47,835 nucleotides of DNA, from NCBI GenBank assembly GCA_016781735.1, contig JADDPT010000133.1, positions 1-47,835 on the forward strand, given 5' to 3'. This document shows positions 26,899-35,734 of this stretch, piece after piece (the stretch's first letter is position 1; the number at the start of each line of letters is the position of its first letter). The notes under the pieces are model-generated. The model was not told the origin of the DNA. It did not search any database and saw nothing but the letters and a program-made list of their open reading frames with translations. Made by a program: the position numbers and the translations under genes. Origin of the DNA: Rubrobacter sp. Its GTDB lineage: Bacteria > Chloroflexota > Chloroflexia > Thermobaculales > Thermobaculaceae.

Positions 26899-27433
26899 GT
26901 CCTGAGTCGTGACTATCGGCGAGCGCAGTAGCGGGCGCCGGAATGTATGGCCCGCGGCTCAGCTGCACGAACTCCTGGTCGCCGCTTGGGTCACGACGTA
27001 CGAACGTACGGTCCCGCCTGAATCCTGCCTTCTCGCACACGCGGAGTGACCGCTCGTTGAACGCCGCCACAGTCGCGCGGAATTCTGTGGGAGCGTACCT
27101 CTCCTGCGCGAAGGCCAGGATCGCCTCCAGCACACGGGTGCCCGTACCTTTGCCGGTGAGATCGGGCCTCAGACCGATGCCGACGTCAAGTGCGCTCGGA
27201 TCCTCGTACACACCCCCACGCACTTGGCCCCCTTGCCCCAGGCAGCAACTGCCTAGCAGCTCGCCGCGCTCGTCGAGGATAGAGAAATAACCGTTGGCTG
27301 GATCGAGATACTCCTCGAGATCCTCTTCAAAACTGCCAGGGTCAGAGTTGTATAGGGCGTACGGCTCCTCGTAGCGCCAGCTCAAGAAGGCGCGAGCATG
27401 CTCATCCGTAATGGGGCTAATTACCAGGCGCAC
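26879..27433 (-). CDS. GNAT-family N-acetyltransferase
   Basis: A 184-residue protein with the acetyl-CoA-binding fold. DVGIGLRPDLTGKGTGTRVLEAIL (residues 80-105) is motif A with the Q/R-x-x-G-x-G/A pyrophosphate loop written here as L-T-G-K-G-T-G. A late NERSLRVCEKAGF is the typical motif B helix. The N-terminal strand contains the usual RYEEPYALYN acceptor-side segment. The acceptor cannot be assigned; such proteins often modify ribosomal protein N-termini or small amines. GTG start with GGAG about 9 bases upstream. The last codons lie inside the 11-bp hairpin. Confidence 0.82.
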   Translation of the reverse strand: MRLVISPITDEHARAFLSWRYEEPYALYNSDPGSFEEDLEEYLDPANGYFSILDERGELLGSCCLGQGGQVRGGVYEDPSALDVGIGLRPDLTGKGTGTRVLEAILAFAQERYAPTEFRATVAAFNERSLRVCEKAGFRRDRTFVRRDPSGDQEFVQLSRGPYIPAPATALADSHDSGPPRQPA

Positions 27434-27526
27434 GGGGCATGCTCCAATGCGACGCCGACGCCGGTGGCGCCGTCCTCTACGTGTAACTGCATACCTTCCG
27501 ACTCTCTAATCATGCCAAGCCCTACC

Positions 27527-27913
27527 TCACCGGCGAGCGGCTATGGCGAGCGCGGTTGTGGTTGTGACGGCGAGGAGCGCCGCACCGATTGCCCACCACC
27601 GGAAGAACGAGGAGAAGGAGGATGCGAGCAGGAGGCCGAGTCCTGCCCCGGCGCCGAATACTGTGAGCGCGCCGATTCCCGGCCTGTTCCCAGCCGACTG
27701 GAGGAGGCGCTCCCGCCTCGTCCAAATACCTCCGTACATCACCGCTACCCCGGACAGTAGTGGTAACAGGGCAACTGCGTCCACTCTCGTAAGGGCGTGT
27801 CCGGGGCTTATAGGAACGAGGACCGGACCTTCCAGGTGCGCGGGCAGTGCGAGCAGCGAGAGCGCAAGCAACACGGCGACTATGCTGAAGGCAATCCAGG
27901 CACGGCTTCTCAT
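27527..27913 (-). CDS. Small four-helix membrane protein, unknown
   Basis: A 128-residue protein that is mostly hydrophobic. Segments lie at about residues 5-24, 45-62, 80-102 and 104-124, with a basic loop (WTRRERLLQ) at 65-75 that should be cytoplasmic. I recognise no family. The ATG at 27913 overlaps the stop of the thioesterase gene by four bases (ATGA), so it is translated with that gene. The pairing suggests a membrane partner or simply a shared operon. Confidence 0.6.
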   Translation of the reverse strand: MRSRAWIAFSIVAVLLALSLLALPAHLEGPVLVPISPGHALTRVDAVALLPLLSGVAVMYGGIWTRRERLLQSAGNRPGIGALTVFGAGAGLGLLLASSFSSFFRWWAIGAALLAVTTTTALAIAARR

Positions 27914-28377
27914 GGCGCGGGCGCCGAGCTACTCTCAGGTCTGCCGAGATCGTCCAGTCCCCGAAGGTGTAGCTGGAACGACGGCTTGCCGAGGAGCACG
28001 CGCAGCTTCGCCGGCACCGGCACCGGTCTTCCAGTCTCGCCGTCAACAAACACGGCGGTGTGACGTGCCTGCGCGATGAGCTTCTCGTCGGGCACTCTTC
28101 GCAGTTCCGTCTCGAACACGAACGAGCTCCTGCCAATCCTCGTGATCCCCTGGCGCCCCCGAGCCTTCTCCCCGAGTCTGAGCGGGGCGCGAAAGTCCAT
28201 CAAGGTTTGCACGAGGGTGGGAACATACCCGGCGTCCGCCAACTCGTGCACCGGCGTGACTTGCGCCAGCACCGCTAGCCGGAGGTCCTCCATCCAGCGG
28301 TGATACACGATGTTACTCACGATACCCGCGAAGTCCACGTCATACGTGCGGGCTTCGAACTCTAGCTCGACCTCCAA
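27910..28377 (-). CDS. Hot-dog acyl-CoA thioesterase (4HBT, YbgC/FadM-like)
   Basis: A 155-residue single hot-dog domain. RTYDVDFAGIVSNIVYHRWMED (residues 10-31) is the YbgC-type active-site region, with the Asp in YDVDFAG acting as the catalytic base. The following strands (PLRLGEKARGR, RIGRSSFVFETEL) and A-x-A-R-H-T-A-V-F-V-D fit the family. It would hydrolyse acyl-CoA or acyl-ACP thioesters. The start is a TTG with GGCGGGGG about 7-10 bases upstream. The last coding bases overlap the next gene, a membrane protein. Confidence 0.82.
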   Translation of the reverse strand: MEVELEFEARTYDVDFAGIVSNIVYHRWMEDLRLAVLAQVTPVHELADAGYVPTLVQTLMDFRAPLRLGEKARGRQGITRIGRSSFVFETELRRVPDEKLIAQARHTAVFVDGETGRPVPVPAKLRVLLGKPSFQLHLRGLDDLGRPESSSAPAP

Positions 28378-28502
28378 GTCAACCCCCGCCTATAGACCTA
28401 TTACACGCCTCTTGCTGCCCGCCGAATGTGTCAGGAGTCCTATGCCTGCCCGAGGAGTGGGCCGGTGAGTTGAGGATCGGCTCCGTTGCCGGCAGAGCCC
28501 GT

Positions 28503-29795
28503 CTACTCCTCCGGCGGATGTTCTTCCCCAGAGTTGTCCACGCGCTTGATTGCCACTCGTCCGATGCGCCTGCGTTCGGTGTCGAGCACGCGCATACGAA
28601 CGCCTTCTACTTCCACCTCGTCACCGGTACTCGGGATCCGCTCGAGCTGCGCCGTGATGTAGCCACCTAGCGTGTCATAGTCCTCGCTGTTGAGGTGCAG
28701 CCCAAGCTGCACGTTCAGGTCGTCGAGGTCGATGCGAGCCAGTACTACCCACTCGTCGGGACCTGTTTGTTCCACCTCCGGCAACTCGACATCGTACTCG
28801 TCCTGTATCTCGCCGACTATCTCCTCAAGGAGGTCCTCGATGGTGACCACGCCCGCGGTCCCGCCGTACTCGTCCACCACGATGGCCATGTGTACCTTGC
28901 TGGTTTGCAGTTCCTGCAACAGCTCCGCCAGGTTCTTCGTTTCCGGCACGAAGAGTGCCGGGCGGGCTATGTCGGCGAGTGGGTGCTCCTCCTCAGCCAT
29001 CACCGTCTCGATCAGGTCCTTGGTGTACACGACGCCCCGGACAGAGTCTATCGTCTCGGAGTAAACGGGCATCCGCGAGTGGCCGGCGGCGAGGGCGACA
29101 TCGAGTGCCTTTCGTGGTGGGATATCCGACGCCACCGCTATGACGTCAGGTCTCGGCACCATCACCTCGTGGACCGCTGTGTCACCGAAGCGCAGGATAC
29201 CCGTAATCATATCTCGCTCCTCCTCCTCGATGACTCCCTCCTCCTCGCCCGCGTGGACGAGCAGCTTGAGGTCATCTTCCGTGATGAAGGGACTGCGAGG
29301 AGGGTTGGTAACGCCGAAGAGGCGCACGATCGCATTAGCGAGCCGTTGCGCCATCCATGCGACGGGGCTTGCGACGACGAACAGCAGGTTGAGCCAACCG
29401 CTGATCCGGAGTGCAGTTGCCTCCGGATTGTGCTGGGCGAGCGTGCGGGGTATCAACTGGAAGAAGACGATCACGACCAGCCCGAGCACCAGGATCGCGA
29501 CGCTCACCGCAACCCCCGGGGCACCACGAAACGGTTCCCATGAGAAGGCTAGGACCGCCGTGATGCCTGCGAGCGAGGCCAGGGCGAAGGTGTTTACGAT
29601 TAGTGTGGTCGATGCGATGCGGTGCGGGTGGTCCAGCAGGCGGTTGACTGCCTCAGCCCTGCCAATGCCCTGGTCCAGCATTGCGCGTAGCCGCACCTGG
29701 TTGAGGCTCCGGACCGCTCCGTCGGCAAGTGCGGCAAAGAAGAGCAGCCCGAGAAGTCCGAGCGCCACGAGGCCGATCAGCAGCCCACCGGTCAT
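28503..29795 (-). CDS. CorC/HlyC-family membrane protein (CNNM + CBS pair + transporter-associated domain)
   Basis: A 430-residue protein. An N-terminal CNNM/DUF21 membrane domain (about 1-185, three to four helices, with LNQVRLRAMLDQG and IARSL-like turn replaced by NPEATALRISG) is followed by two CBS motifs (MVPRPDVIAV near 210 and a second near 275 with VVDEYGGTAGVVTIEDLLEEIVGEI). The C-terminal CorC_HlyC domain (about 345-420) ends with IGRVAIKRVD. The GGTAGVVTxEDLLEEIVG run is diagnostic. Homologues affect Mg2+ or Co2+ export, and are often called hemolysins without evidence. It lies between prs and the thioesterase gene on the same strand with 130-base gaps. Confidence 0.88.
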   Translation of the reverse strand: MTGGLLIGLVALGLLGLLFFAALADGAVRSLNQVRLRAMLDQGIGRAEAVNRLLDHPHRIASTTLIVNTFALASLAGITAVLAFSWEPFRGAPGVAVSVAILVLGLVVIVFFQLIPRTLAQHNPEATALRISGWLNLLFVVASPVAWMAQRLANAIVRLFGVTNPPRSPFITEDDLKLLVHAGEEEGVIEEEERDMITGILRFGDTAVHEVMVPRPDVIAVASDIPPRKALDVALAAGHSRMPVYSETIDSVRGVVYTKDLIETVMAEEEHPLADIARPALFVPETKNLAELLQELQTSKVHMAIVVDEYGGTAGVVTIEDLLEEIVGEIQDEYDVELPEVEQTGPDEWVVLARIDLDDLNVQLGLHLNSEDYDTLGGYITAQLERIPSTGDEVEVEGVRMRVLDTERRRIGRVAIKRVDNSGEEHPPEE

Positions 29796-29927
29796 CGTAG
29801 TGCCATCTCCGGCCCCGTGTCAGCGGGGGTGTCGCTGCGTTCAGGAGGTTCAGATTCGGTCAGTGTGGAGGCTCCTTCCAAGCCGGTCCCTCCCACGGCT
29901 GCGTCGCACCTGAGTCTGCATCCCTGT

Positions 29928-30866
29928 CTAGTGGAACAGTGCGCTTACGGAGAGGTCCTTGTGTATCCTCATTATCGCTTCTCCGACGAGCGATGCAACC
30001 GACACGCACTCGATCTTTCGGTCCTCACCGTTAAGCGGCACCTGGATGGTGTCAGTCACGATTATCTTCTCGATGCGCGAGTCCGCGAGCGTGCGCTTCG
30101 CGCTCTCGGCGAATGCTGCGTGGGTAGCGACAGCATACACCCTCTCCGCGCCTCTCTTCAGGAGCATCTCAGCAGCGTGAGCGAGCGTTCCTCCGGTGCT
30201 GATTAGGTCGTCCACTATGATCGCGGTCTTGCCCTCGACATCACCGACCATGTCCATGACCTCCGACTCGTCAGGCCGGGGTCTCTGCTTGGCGATGATG
30301 GCGAGTGATGCGCGGATGCGCTGGCGGAAGTCGTTCGCGCGTGCCACCCCACCGGCGTCGGGTGACACGACCACTACGTCGGAATACCGCTGGTGCTTGA
30401 AGTGCTCAACTAGCAGGGGCGCGGCGCGCAGGTGGTCCACCGGGATGTCAAAGAAGCCCTCTATTGCCGGAGCGTGGAGGTCCACGGTGACGACGCGGTC
30501 GGCCCCGGCCGTCCGAATGATGTTCGCGACAAGCTTGGCGGAGATCGGTTCCCTGCCGGAAGTCTTCTTCTCCTGTTTCGCATAGCCGTAGTACGGGATG
30601 ACCGCCGTCACCTTCTTGGCGGAGGCTCTCCTAGCGGCATCAACCATAAAGAGGAGCTCCATGATCGAATGGTCTACAGGCATGCACGTGCTCTGGATGA
30701 TGAACACGTCGCAGCCACGCACGTTGTCCTCAAGCCGGACGCGTGTCTCGCCGTTCTTGAACGTGCCGACAATGGCCGGGCTGACGGCCATGTCGAGCCG
30801 CTCGGCGATGTCGTGGGCTAGCTTGGGGTTCGAGTTGCCGGTAAACAGCCGAAGGCGACTTTCCAC
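29928..30866 (-). CDS. prs: Ribose-phosphate diphosphokinase Prs
   Basis: A 312-residue enzyme that makes PRPP from ribose 5-phosphate and ATP, for nucleotide, His and Trp synthesis. It has the family's opening LFTGNSNPKLA, the flexible-loop and ATP-site region YGYAKQEKKTSGREPISAKL (about 95-115; many Prs read RQDRK here), the metal-binding VTVDLHAPAIEGFFDIPVDHL and the PRPP loop IVDDLISTGGTL. All catalytic pieces are present. The GTG start follows AAGGAG and lies just after the glmU stop, so the two are co-transcribed. The glmU-prs order is common among Gram-positive bacteria and their relatives. Confidence 0.93.
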   Translation of the reverse strand: MESRLRLFTGNSNPKLAHDIAERLDMAVSPAIVGTFKNGETRVRLEDNVRGCDVFIIQSTCMPVDHSIMELLFMVDAARRASAKKVTAVIPYYGYAKQEKKTSGREPISAKLVANIIRTAGADRVVTVDLHAPAIEGFFDIPVDHLRAAPLLVEHFKHQRYSDVVVVSPDAGGVARANDFRQRIRASLAIIAKQRPRPDESEVMDMVGDVEGKTAIIVDDLISTGGTLAHAAEMLLKRGAERVYAVATHAAFAESAKRTLADSRIEKIIVTDTIQVPLNGEDRKIECVSVASLVGEAIMRIHKDLSVSALFH

Positions 30867-30870
30867 TTTG

Positions 30871-32274
30871 CTACTCCTTTTCGCCCAGCCGGGCCCTCTG
30901 CGCTCGAGCCTGCTGGGTCGCCTTGGGCGGTACCAGGCGGGCGGGCACGCCTACGGCCGTTCGTCCGGCGGGCACGTCCCGCGTAACTACCGATCCGGCA
31001 CCCGTGCGCGCTTCCTCGCCAACTTCCACGGGCGCAACGAGCGCCGTGTCTACACCGATGAACGCACCGGACCTTATCGTCGTCGGCTGTTTCTGCGGGG
31101 TACCGTTGTAGTTTGCGGTGATCGTGCCGGCGCCGATGTTCACATTCTCGCCGACATCGGTATCTCCGAGATACGAGAAGTGACCGCATGCGCTTCCCGC
31201 GCCAATGCGAGTGTTCTTCGTCTCGACGAAGTTGCCGAGGTGGGCGCCGCTCTCCACTCGCGTGCCGTCCCGCAGGTGGGAGTACGGACCCACGTCGGAG
31301 CCGCTTTCCATCCGAGTGCCCTCCAGCATGGAGTAGCGCACAGTGCAGCCGTCGCCTACCTCGGAGTCTATGATGTAGCTACCGGGACCCACCGTGCAGC
31401 CCGAGCCTATGGTCGTCCTGCCAAGCAGGTGCGTGCCGGGTAGGAGCGTCGTGTCGAGGCCGACCTGCACGCCCATATGGACGTACGTCGTGCCTGGATC
31501 GACAACGGTGACGCCTGAGAGCATGAGCTGTGAGAGCAGCCTCCGGCGGAGCACTTCCTCTGCCTCTGCGAGCTGCAGCCTGTTGTTTATTCCCATCGCC
31601 TCCAGCGGGTCGGCTACCTCGACAGCCGATATCGGCCACCCTCCATGCGCGTTCCCTGCATCAACTGCTCTAGCGAAGAGATCGGTGAGAAGGTACTCAC
31701 CTGTGCCGGACACCTCCAGCTTCTTCAGCTCTTGCCACAGCCAGTCTCCCTGGAATACGCACACGCCGCTGTTGCGCTCTGGGATGTCAAGCTGCTCGGG
31801 ACTGGCAAGCTTCTCCTCGACCACGCCGGCAACTCTGCCCGCTGCATCGCGGAGCACCCTGCCGGGGTCGTGCGTCCTGCCAGTGAGTATGGTTACGAGT
31901 GGACGCTCCGAGCGGTGGACCTCGAGTAGCCGCTGAAGCGTCTCGGAGCTCACCAACGGGGTATCGCCGTAGAGGACGAGCACAGTGTCCGTGATGCCCT
32001 CCAGATGCTCTCGTGCGGTGCGGACGGCGTCGCCGGTCCCACGTGGCGGATCCTGGAGGCTGTAGAGCACGGAGTCGCCCAGGTGCGAGCGTACCTGCTC
32101 AGCACCATGTCCTATGACCAGCACGCAGCGCTCGGGGGCGAGTGGGCGGGCTGACGCCAGCACGTGGTCTATCAGCGGTACGCCTGCCAGAGGGTGCAGG
32201 ACCTTGTGCAGGCGGCTCTTCATGCGCGTGCCCTGGCCGGCTGCGAGGATCACCACGCCAAGTGAGTCGGGCAA
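30871..32274 (-). CDS. glmU: Bifunctional GlmU (UDP-GlcNAc pyrophosphorylase / GlcN-1-P acetyltransferase)
   Basis: A 467-residue enzyme making UDP-GlcNAc for peptidoglycan. The N-terminal half has LAAGQGTRMKSRLHKVLHPL (nucleotide-binding) and, further on, LYGDTPLV. The C-terminal half (about 235-450) is a left-handed beta-helix with the acetyl-CoA-site segments ANYNGTPQKQ and VVTRDVPAG. The start is called at a TTG at 32274: GGGGAGG sits exactly 6 bases before it, and a TTGACA-18-TACCAT promoter places the RNA start near 32305. The ATG at 32313 overlaps the promoter's -10 box and so would not be transcribed from it. prs follows 4 bases after the stop. Confidence 0.9.
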   Translation of the reverse strand: MPDSLGVVILAAGQGTRMKSRLHKVLHPLAGVPLIDHVLASARPLAPERCVLVIGHGAEQVRSHLGDSVLYSLQDPPRGTGDAVRTAREHLEGITDTVLVLYGDTPLVSSETLQRLLEVHRSERPLVTILTGRTHDPGRVLRDAAGRVAGVVEEKLASPEQLDIPERNSGVCVFQGDWLWQELKKLEVSGTGEYLLTDLFARAVDAGNAHGGWPISAVEVADPLEAMGINNRLQLAEAEEVLRRRLLSQLMLSGVTVVDPGTTYVHMGVQVGLDTTLLPGTHLLGRTTIGSGCTVGPGSYIIDSEVGDGCTVRYSMLEGTRMESGSDVGPYSHLRDGTRVESGAHLGNFVETKNTRIGAGSACGHFSYLGDTDVGENVNIGAGTITANYNGTPQKQPTTIRSGAFIGVDTALVAPVEVGEEARTGAGSVVTRDVPAGRTAVGVPARLVPPKATQQARAQRARLGEKE

Positions 32275-32311
32275 AAACGACCTCCCCTTCAAGCCCCTGC
32301 TGCCGGAAGTC

Positions 32312-32341
32312 ATGGTAACGGTCGCTTTGCGCGGGTGTCAA
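32312..32341 (-). promoter_or_regulatory. Sigma-70 promoter of glmU-prs
   Basis: On the minus strand, TTGACA (32341-32336), 18-base spacer, TACCAT (32317-32312). Transcription should begin near 32305, leaving a leader of about 30 bases with a GGGGAGG ribosome site before the TTG start. Confidence 0.6.
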
Positions 32342-32592
32342 CGTCGGCTCGTCGCTGTCTGCACGAGTCGACGTTCTCGCAGCAACTCGTACGAATGCAG
32401 TCTGTTCATCCGGGGGTGGTAGTACAAGAGGCTCGATCACCCTCACCCTGCCTAGCCATGTGTCTCGACCGTGTAACCCGCCAAGTTCAAGATGTGCCGT
32501 TGTCCTGCCGAGTGCGCCGCTGCTCATCCCCTCCTGATGAGGCCGTCTATCAGGTCGGCGCACTGTAGTGCGGGCTTCCAGGCGCGCCCGGT

Positions 32593-33651
32593 CTAGTTGC
32601 GGCGGGCGGCGAAGATCACTGCAAGCTTTCCGAGGACCCGAAGCTGGTGGCGGCCGGTGATCGTCCACATCGGCTGTGACAGCCCCTGTCGCAGGAGTTT
32701 GTACTCCGACGAGAGCACTACGAGCCTGCCGCTGGGGGGTAGCAGCCGGTGAGCCTCGGCCAGGAATCGGGGATACAGCCGCTCGTTCTCTTCGTGCGTG
32801 CCCACCTGCTCGCCAAACGGCAGGTTTGAGACGATTGCCGCAACCGATGCGTCCTCGAGCGGGATGTCGGTCGCATTCCAGTTGTGCAGCTCGAGCGGCT
32901 TGTGGCGCTCACCAATGTTTTCCCTTGCCGCCAGGAGCGCCTCTTCCGAGCTGTCGCTGCCGATGAGGAGTTGGTGTCTTCCCGCCCTGGCCCTCTCCAG
33001 TAGGATCGTGCCAGCGCCACAGAATGGGTCGAGAAAGACGTCGTCGTCGCGGGGCACGGACAGATGGACCAGCGCGGCGGCTACGGAGGGACGCAGGGAC
33101 GCCGGAATGTGGGCAGACTTCTCGCGGTGACGCTGGGTGCTGGTCGTCAGCCGCACCCCGATGATCGCCTCGGCGTCAATGAGAGTCAGCCACACCTCCA
33201 CCTGTGCGTCGTCAGCAACCGATTTCCAGTTCTTGCCCAGGCGTGCCGCAAGACCCGCCGACACAGCCTCGCCTGCCTCGCTCCGTTTATAGGCACGCTC
33301 TCCCTGGGCCCGCGATATAACGCGGTAGGTGCTTGTCCGGCGGCGACCACGGCCCCCGGTGATCCTGGCGTGCGTCCGAAGCGCCTCATCCCAGCCGGGT
33401 GCCTTCCGGCCAAGCATCGCCAGGTCGTCGAGGCCGCGCCTGCTCAGGCCGATCTCGCGGCTGTGGGCTATGAGGACGTAGATGTCCTCTGCGATGCGTG
33501 AGCGGAGGAGGGCCTCGGGGTCGTCACTGTCAACAAGTAGTAGGCTGTTCCTGCCGCCGACGAGACGCGAGCCTTGATTCGATGCCCGAGGATCGAGCGA
33601 TCGCACCTCGCGCCACAAGACGGCGTCGAGACCTGGTGCACTGTGGAGCAT
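32593..33651 (-). CDS. THUMP-type SAM-dependent RNA methyltransferase (Trm14/RlmL-like)
   Basis: About 352 residues from the ATG at 33651. The N-terminal part (about 1-150) matches the ferredoxin/THUMP layout and starts MLHSAPGLDAVLWREV, the usual beginning of this family; an in-frame ATG at 33735 would add 28 residues and cannot be excluded. The catalytic part has DPFCGAGTILLERA (motif I) and IGSDSSEEAL (motif II), with SNLPFGEQV as the NPPFG-type catalytic motif (N-L-P-F here). These enzymes make N2-methylguanosine in tRNA or rRNA. The C-terminus PMWTITGRHQLRVLGKLAVIF is typical. The first codons of the long form overlap TATGAT-like sequence, another reason for the shorter start. Confidence 0.82.
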   Translation of the reverse strand: MLHSAPGLDAVLWREVRSLDPRASNQGSRLVGGRNSLLLVDSDDPEALLRSRIAEDIYVLIAHSREIGLSRRGLDDLAMLGRKAPGWDEALRTHARITGGRGRRRTSTYRVISRAQGERAYKRSEAGEAVSAGLAARLGKNWKSVADDAQVEVWLTLIDAEAIIGVRLTTSTQRHREKSAHIPASLRPSVAAALVHLSVPRDDDVFLDPFCGAGTILLERARAGRHQLLIGSDSSEEALLAARENIGERHKPLELHNWNATDIPLEDASVAAIVSNLPFGEQVGTHEENERLYPRFLAEAHRLLPPSGRLVVLSSEYKLLRQGLSQPMWTITGRHQLRVLGKLAVIFAARRN

Positions 33652-33880
33652 CAGCCGCACAGAGAGCCACCAGTTCTTGCAGTTATACTCGTACGGCGGG
33701 ACGCGGCGTTCCAGGGTAGCATAGCGACTTATCATAGCGGAAAGTCGCCGCTACTGTTTTCCGGCGCCAAGGCGTCACGCATCTCCGCCCACGATACATG
33801 CCCAATGGTGGGCAGGCGGCGGAACTGAGTGGTAGTTTGGCGGGCGCGGCGGAAACCAGCCAAGACCTCTGCTTGCTGCT

Positions 33881-34033
33881 CTACTCGTCGATCTGCATCA
33901 TGGCGCGGACCTGCTCGTCGCTCAGGCTCATTTCGTGCGCCTCTGAAGCGTGCTGCTGTACCTCACTGATTAGCTGGGTCTCGTCCTGGTTTCGGATCTC
34001 CATCCCACACGCGCAACGTACCACTTTGCCCAT
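33881..34033 (-). CDS. DUF1059 small protein (50 residues)
   Basis: A 50-residue protein that begins MGKVVRCACGMEIRNQDET and ends SLSDEQVRAMMQIDE. The start MxKVVRCxCG and the later Q-H-A-x-x-x-H-x-M-x-L-S-x-E-Q match DUF1059 well. Two cysteines (residues 7 and 9) and two histidines (28 and 33) could form a metal site; the family's function is unknown. The ATG is preceded by AGAGGAAACG, a good ribosome site. It is divergent from a SARP-like gene that begins 138 bases away, and 229 bases past the RNA methyltransferase start on the same strand. Confidence 0.82.
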   Translation of the reverse strand: MGKVVRCACGMEIRNQDETQLISEVQQHASEAHEMSLSDEQVRAMMQIDE

Positions 34034-34171
34034 CGTTTCCTCTTTCTCGGCCGAGCAACGTCAAACCGGCCTGAGGGCATTATCGCACTCCGGGCTTGCG
34101 CCCTCCTTGCAGCCGGCTTGCAGCTTGCAGATAATGTTCCGTCGGGTCGAACTGAAGGCGAAGTGAACCGG

Positions 34172-34960
34172 ATGGGTCAGGACGGGGAACTGCGGGTATA
34201 CCTGTGCGGACGGCTCGCTGTGGAGTCGGCCACCGACCACGTCCTCGAGACCGGTTTTCCGGCACGGCAGGGTCGTCGCCTGTGGGCTTATATGGTGCTC
34301 AACCGGCAACGGCCAGTCGGGCGTCAGGAGCTTGCCGCCGCCGTATGGACCGAGCATGAACCAGACGTATGGGACGAAGCGCTTAGCGCCCTGGCGAGCC
34401 GGCTCCGCAGCGTGCTACGTCCGGTGAGCGCCAGTCAGCCGGGCCTCTCGCTGCTTGGCGAGCCCGGTCGGTACGTGCTGCGAATGCCTAGTAACGTCTT
34501 CGTCGACTACGAGCGGGCGCTGAAAGCGATCCATGTTACAGAGACGTTGATGCGTCGGGACCTGTACAGTCCGGCTCTCGCGGAGGCTCGCGTCGCAAGG
34601 GAGATCGCGAGCCGCGGTTTCCTGGCAGGCGAGGAGGGGCAGTGGGTCGAGGTCCAGCGACGGAGGCTGGCTGATATCCACATGAGGGCCATTGAGCACA
34701 CCGTTCAGGCTGAGCTGGGTCGTGGAAGGCCCGAGGTGGCTGAGCAGGAGGCACGCGAGATGATTCTCCTGGATCCTCTTCGCGAGTCGGGTTATCGCCT
34801 GCTCATGCGGGCGCTCGCTGACGGAGGCAATAGCGGCCAGGCATCCAGCGTCCTCGAGGAGTGCCGCAAGACGCTGTGGAACCAGGCAGCGGTGTCTCCG
34901 TCCGAGAAGACAGTACGACTCTACAAGCAGCTTGTGGGCCGCAACCCGGACGGTCTCTAG
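34172..34960 (+). CDS. SARP-like regulator with BTAD (winged helix + TPR-like domain)
   Basis: A 262-residue protein. Residues 6-95 form an OmpR/PhoB-type winged helix: LRVYLCGRLAVE, RRLWAYMVLNRQRPVGRQELAAAVW, then a recognition helix ending ALASRLRSVL. The rest (about 110-260) is a bacterial transcriptional activator domain of TPR-like helices, with VFVDYERAL, LADIHMRAIEH and LLDPLRESGYRLLMRAL, the last being the strongest family match. SARP proteins usually activate secondary-metabolite genes. There is no NB-ARC extension, so this is the short form. The ATG at 34172 is preferred to a TTG at 34118. A GTG three codons earlier is possible. The ketoacyl synthase set at 23-27 kb is a candidate target but nothing proves it. 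Confidence 0.83.
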   Translation: MGQDGELRVYLCGRLAVESATDHVLETGFPARQGRRLWAYMVLNRQRPVGRQELAAAVWTEHEPDVWDEALSALASRLRSVLRPVSASQPGLSLLGEPGRYVLRMPSNVFVDYERALKAIHVTETLMRRDLYSPALAEARVAREIASRGFLAGEEGQWVEVQRRRLADIHMRAIEHTVQAELGRGRPEVAEQEAREMILLDPLRESGYRLLMRALADGGNSGQASSVLEECRKTLWNQAAVSPSEKTVRLYKQLVGRNPDGL

Positions 34961-34987
34961 AGACCCCAGCCCACCCTCGACTGTTAG

Positions 34988-35734
34988 TTAGAACGTGACC
35001 ATCCCGCCGTCCACGTTGATTGTCTGGCCGTTGACGTATGAGGCGCGAGGGCTCGCGAGGAAGGCGACCACCTCGGCAACATCCTCCGGTTGACCATAGC
35101 GCTTCGCCGGTATCTGCGCGAGCACGGTCTGTCGAATCTCTTCAGAAAGGCCGGAGGTGATGTCGGTCTCAATGTAGCCCGGCGCGACGGCGTTCGCGGT
35201 GATGCCCTTAGCTCCGAACTCCTTGGCGAGCGACTTTGTGAGGCCGAGGAGCCCTGCCTTGGCCGCGGCGTAGTTTGCCTGACCTGCGTTGCCTATTACG
35301 CCTACGACCGACGATATGTTTATGATCCTGCCCCAGCCACCGCGCAGCATCTGGCGTGAGGCGACCTTCGAACAGACGTACGCGCTCTTCAGGTTCGTAT
35401 CCAGCACGAGGTCCCAGTCCTCCTCTGAGAGGCGCATCAACAGCATGTCCCGGGTGATGCCGGCGTTGTTGACGAGGATATCGAGCCGGCCCCATCGATC
35501 AACCGCTGCCTTCACCGCGGTTTCCCCTCCCTCGCGGGTGCCGACGTCGCCCTTCACCGTGAACGCTTCTGCGCCGAGGGTCGCCGCCTGTGCAGCGACC
35601 TCCTCGGCCGCCTCATGGCTGCGATTATAATTGATGGCTACTCGCACGCCCTCTGACGCGAGCCTCAGGGCGATGGCCCGGCCAATGCCTCGCGATGCGC
35701 CCGTGACGAGCGCCACCTTACCTTCAAGCTCCAA
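34988..35734 (-). CDS. fabG: 3-oxoacyl-[ACP] reductase FabG
   Basis: A 248-residue short-chain dehydrogenase, exactly the usual length when started at the TTG at 35734. GGAGG lies 6 bases before that codon and the protein then reads [23 protein letters not shown]. The NADPH fold TGASRGIG, the NNAG motif (VNNAGITRD), the catalytic Ser (ISSVVG), and Y-x-x-x-K (ANYAAAKAG) are all present, with the [11 protein letters not shown] and C-terminal [14 protein letters not shown] of FabG. The start lies 11 bases inside the upstream HAD gene, so the two are translationally coupled. The longer frame adds 35 residues without homology. Confidence 0.9.
   Translation of the reverse strand: MELEGKVALVTGASRGIGRAIALRLASEGVRVAINYNRSHEAAEEVAAQAATLGAEAFTVKGDVGTREGGETAVKAAVDRWGRLDILVNNAGITRDMLLMRLSEEDWDLVLDTNLKSAYVCSKVASRQMLRGGWGRIINISSVVGVIGNAGQANYAAAKAGLLGLTKSLAKEFGAKGITANAVAPGYIETDITSGLSEEIRQTVLAQIPAKRYGQPEDVAEVVAFLASPRASYVNGQTINVDGGMVTF

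Noticed and set aside
27440-27512. Short minus-strand frame before the GNAT gene (MQLHVEDGATG...)
   Set aside because: Only about 25 residues, no family pattern; its end overlaps the GNAT start. Could be a leader but not supportable.
32099-32668. 189-codon minus-strand frame with AGGAGG before an inner ATG (near 32530)
   Set aside because: It overlaps glmU and its promoter in another frame; third-base use is mixed and no family is recognised. The ribosome-like site is probably chance.
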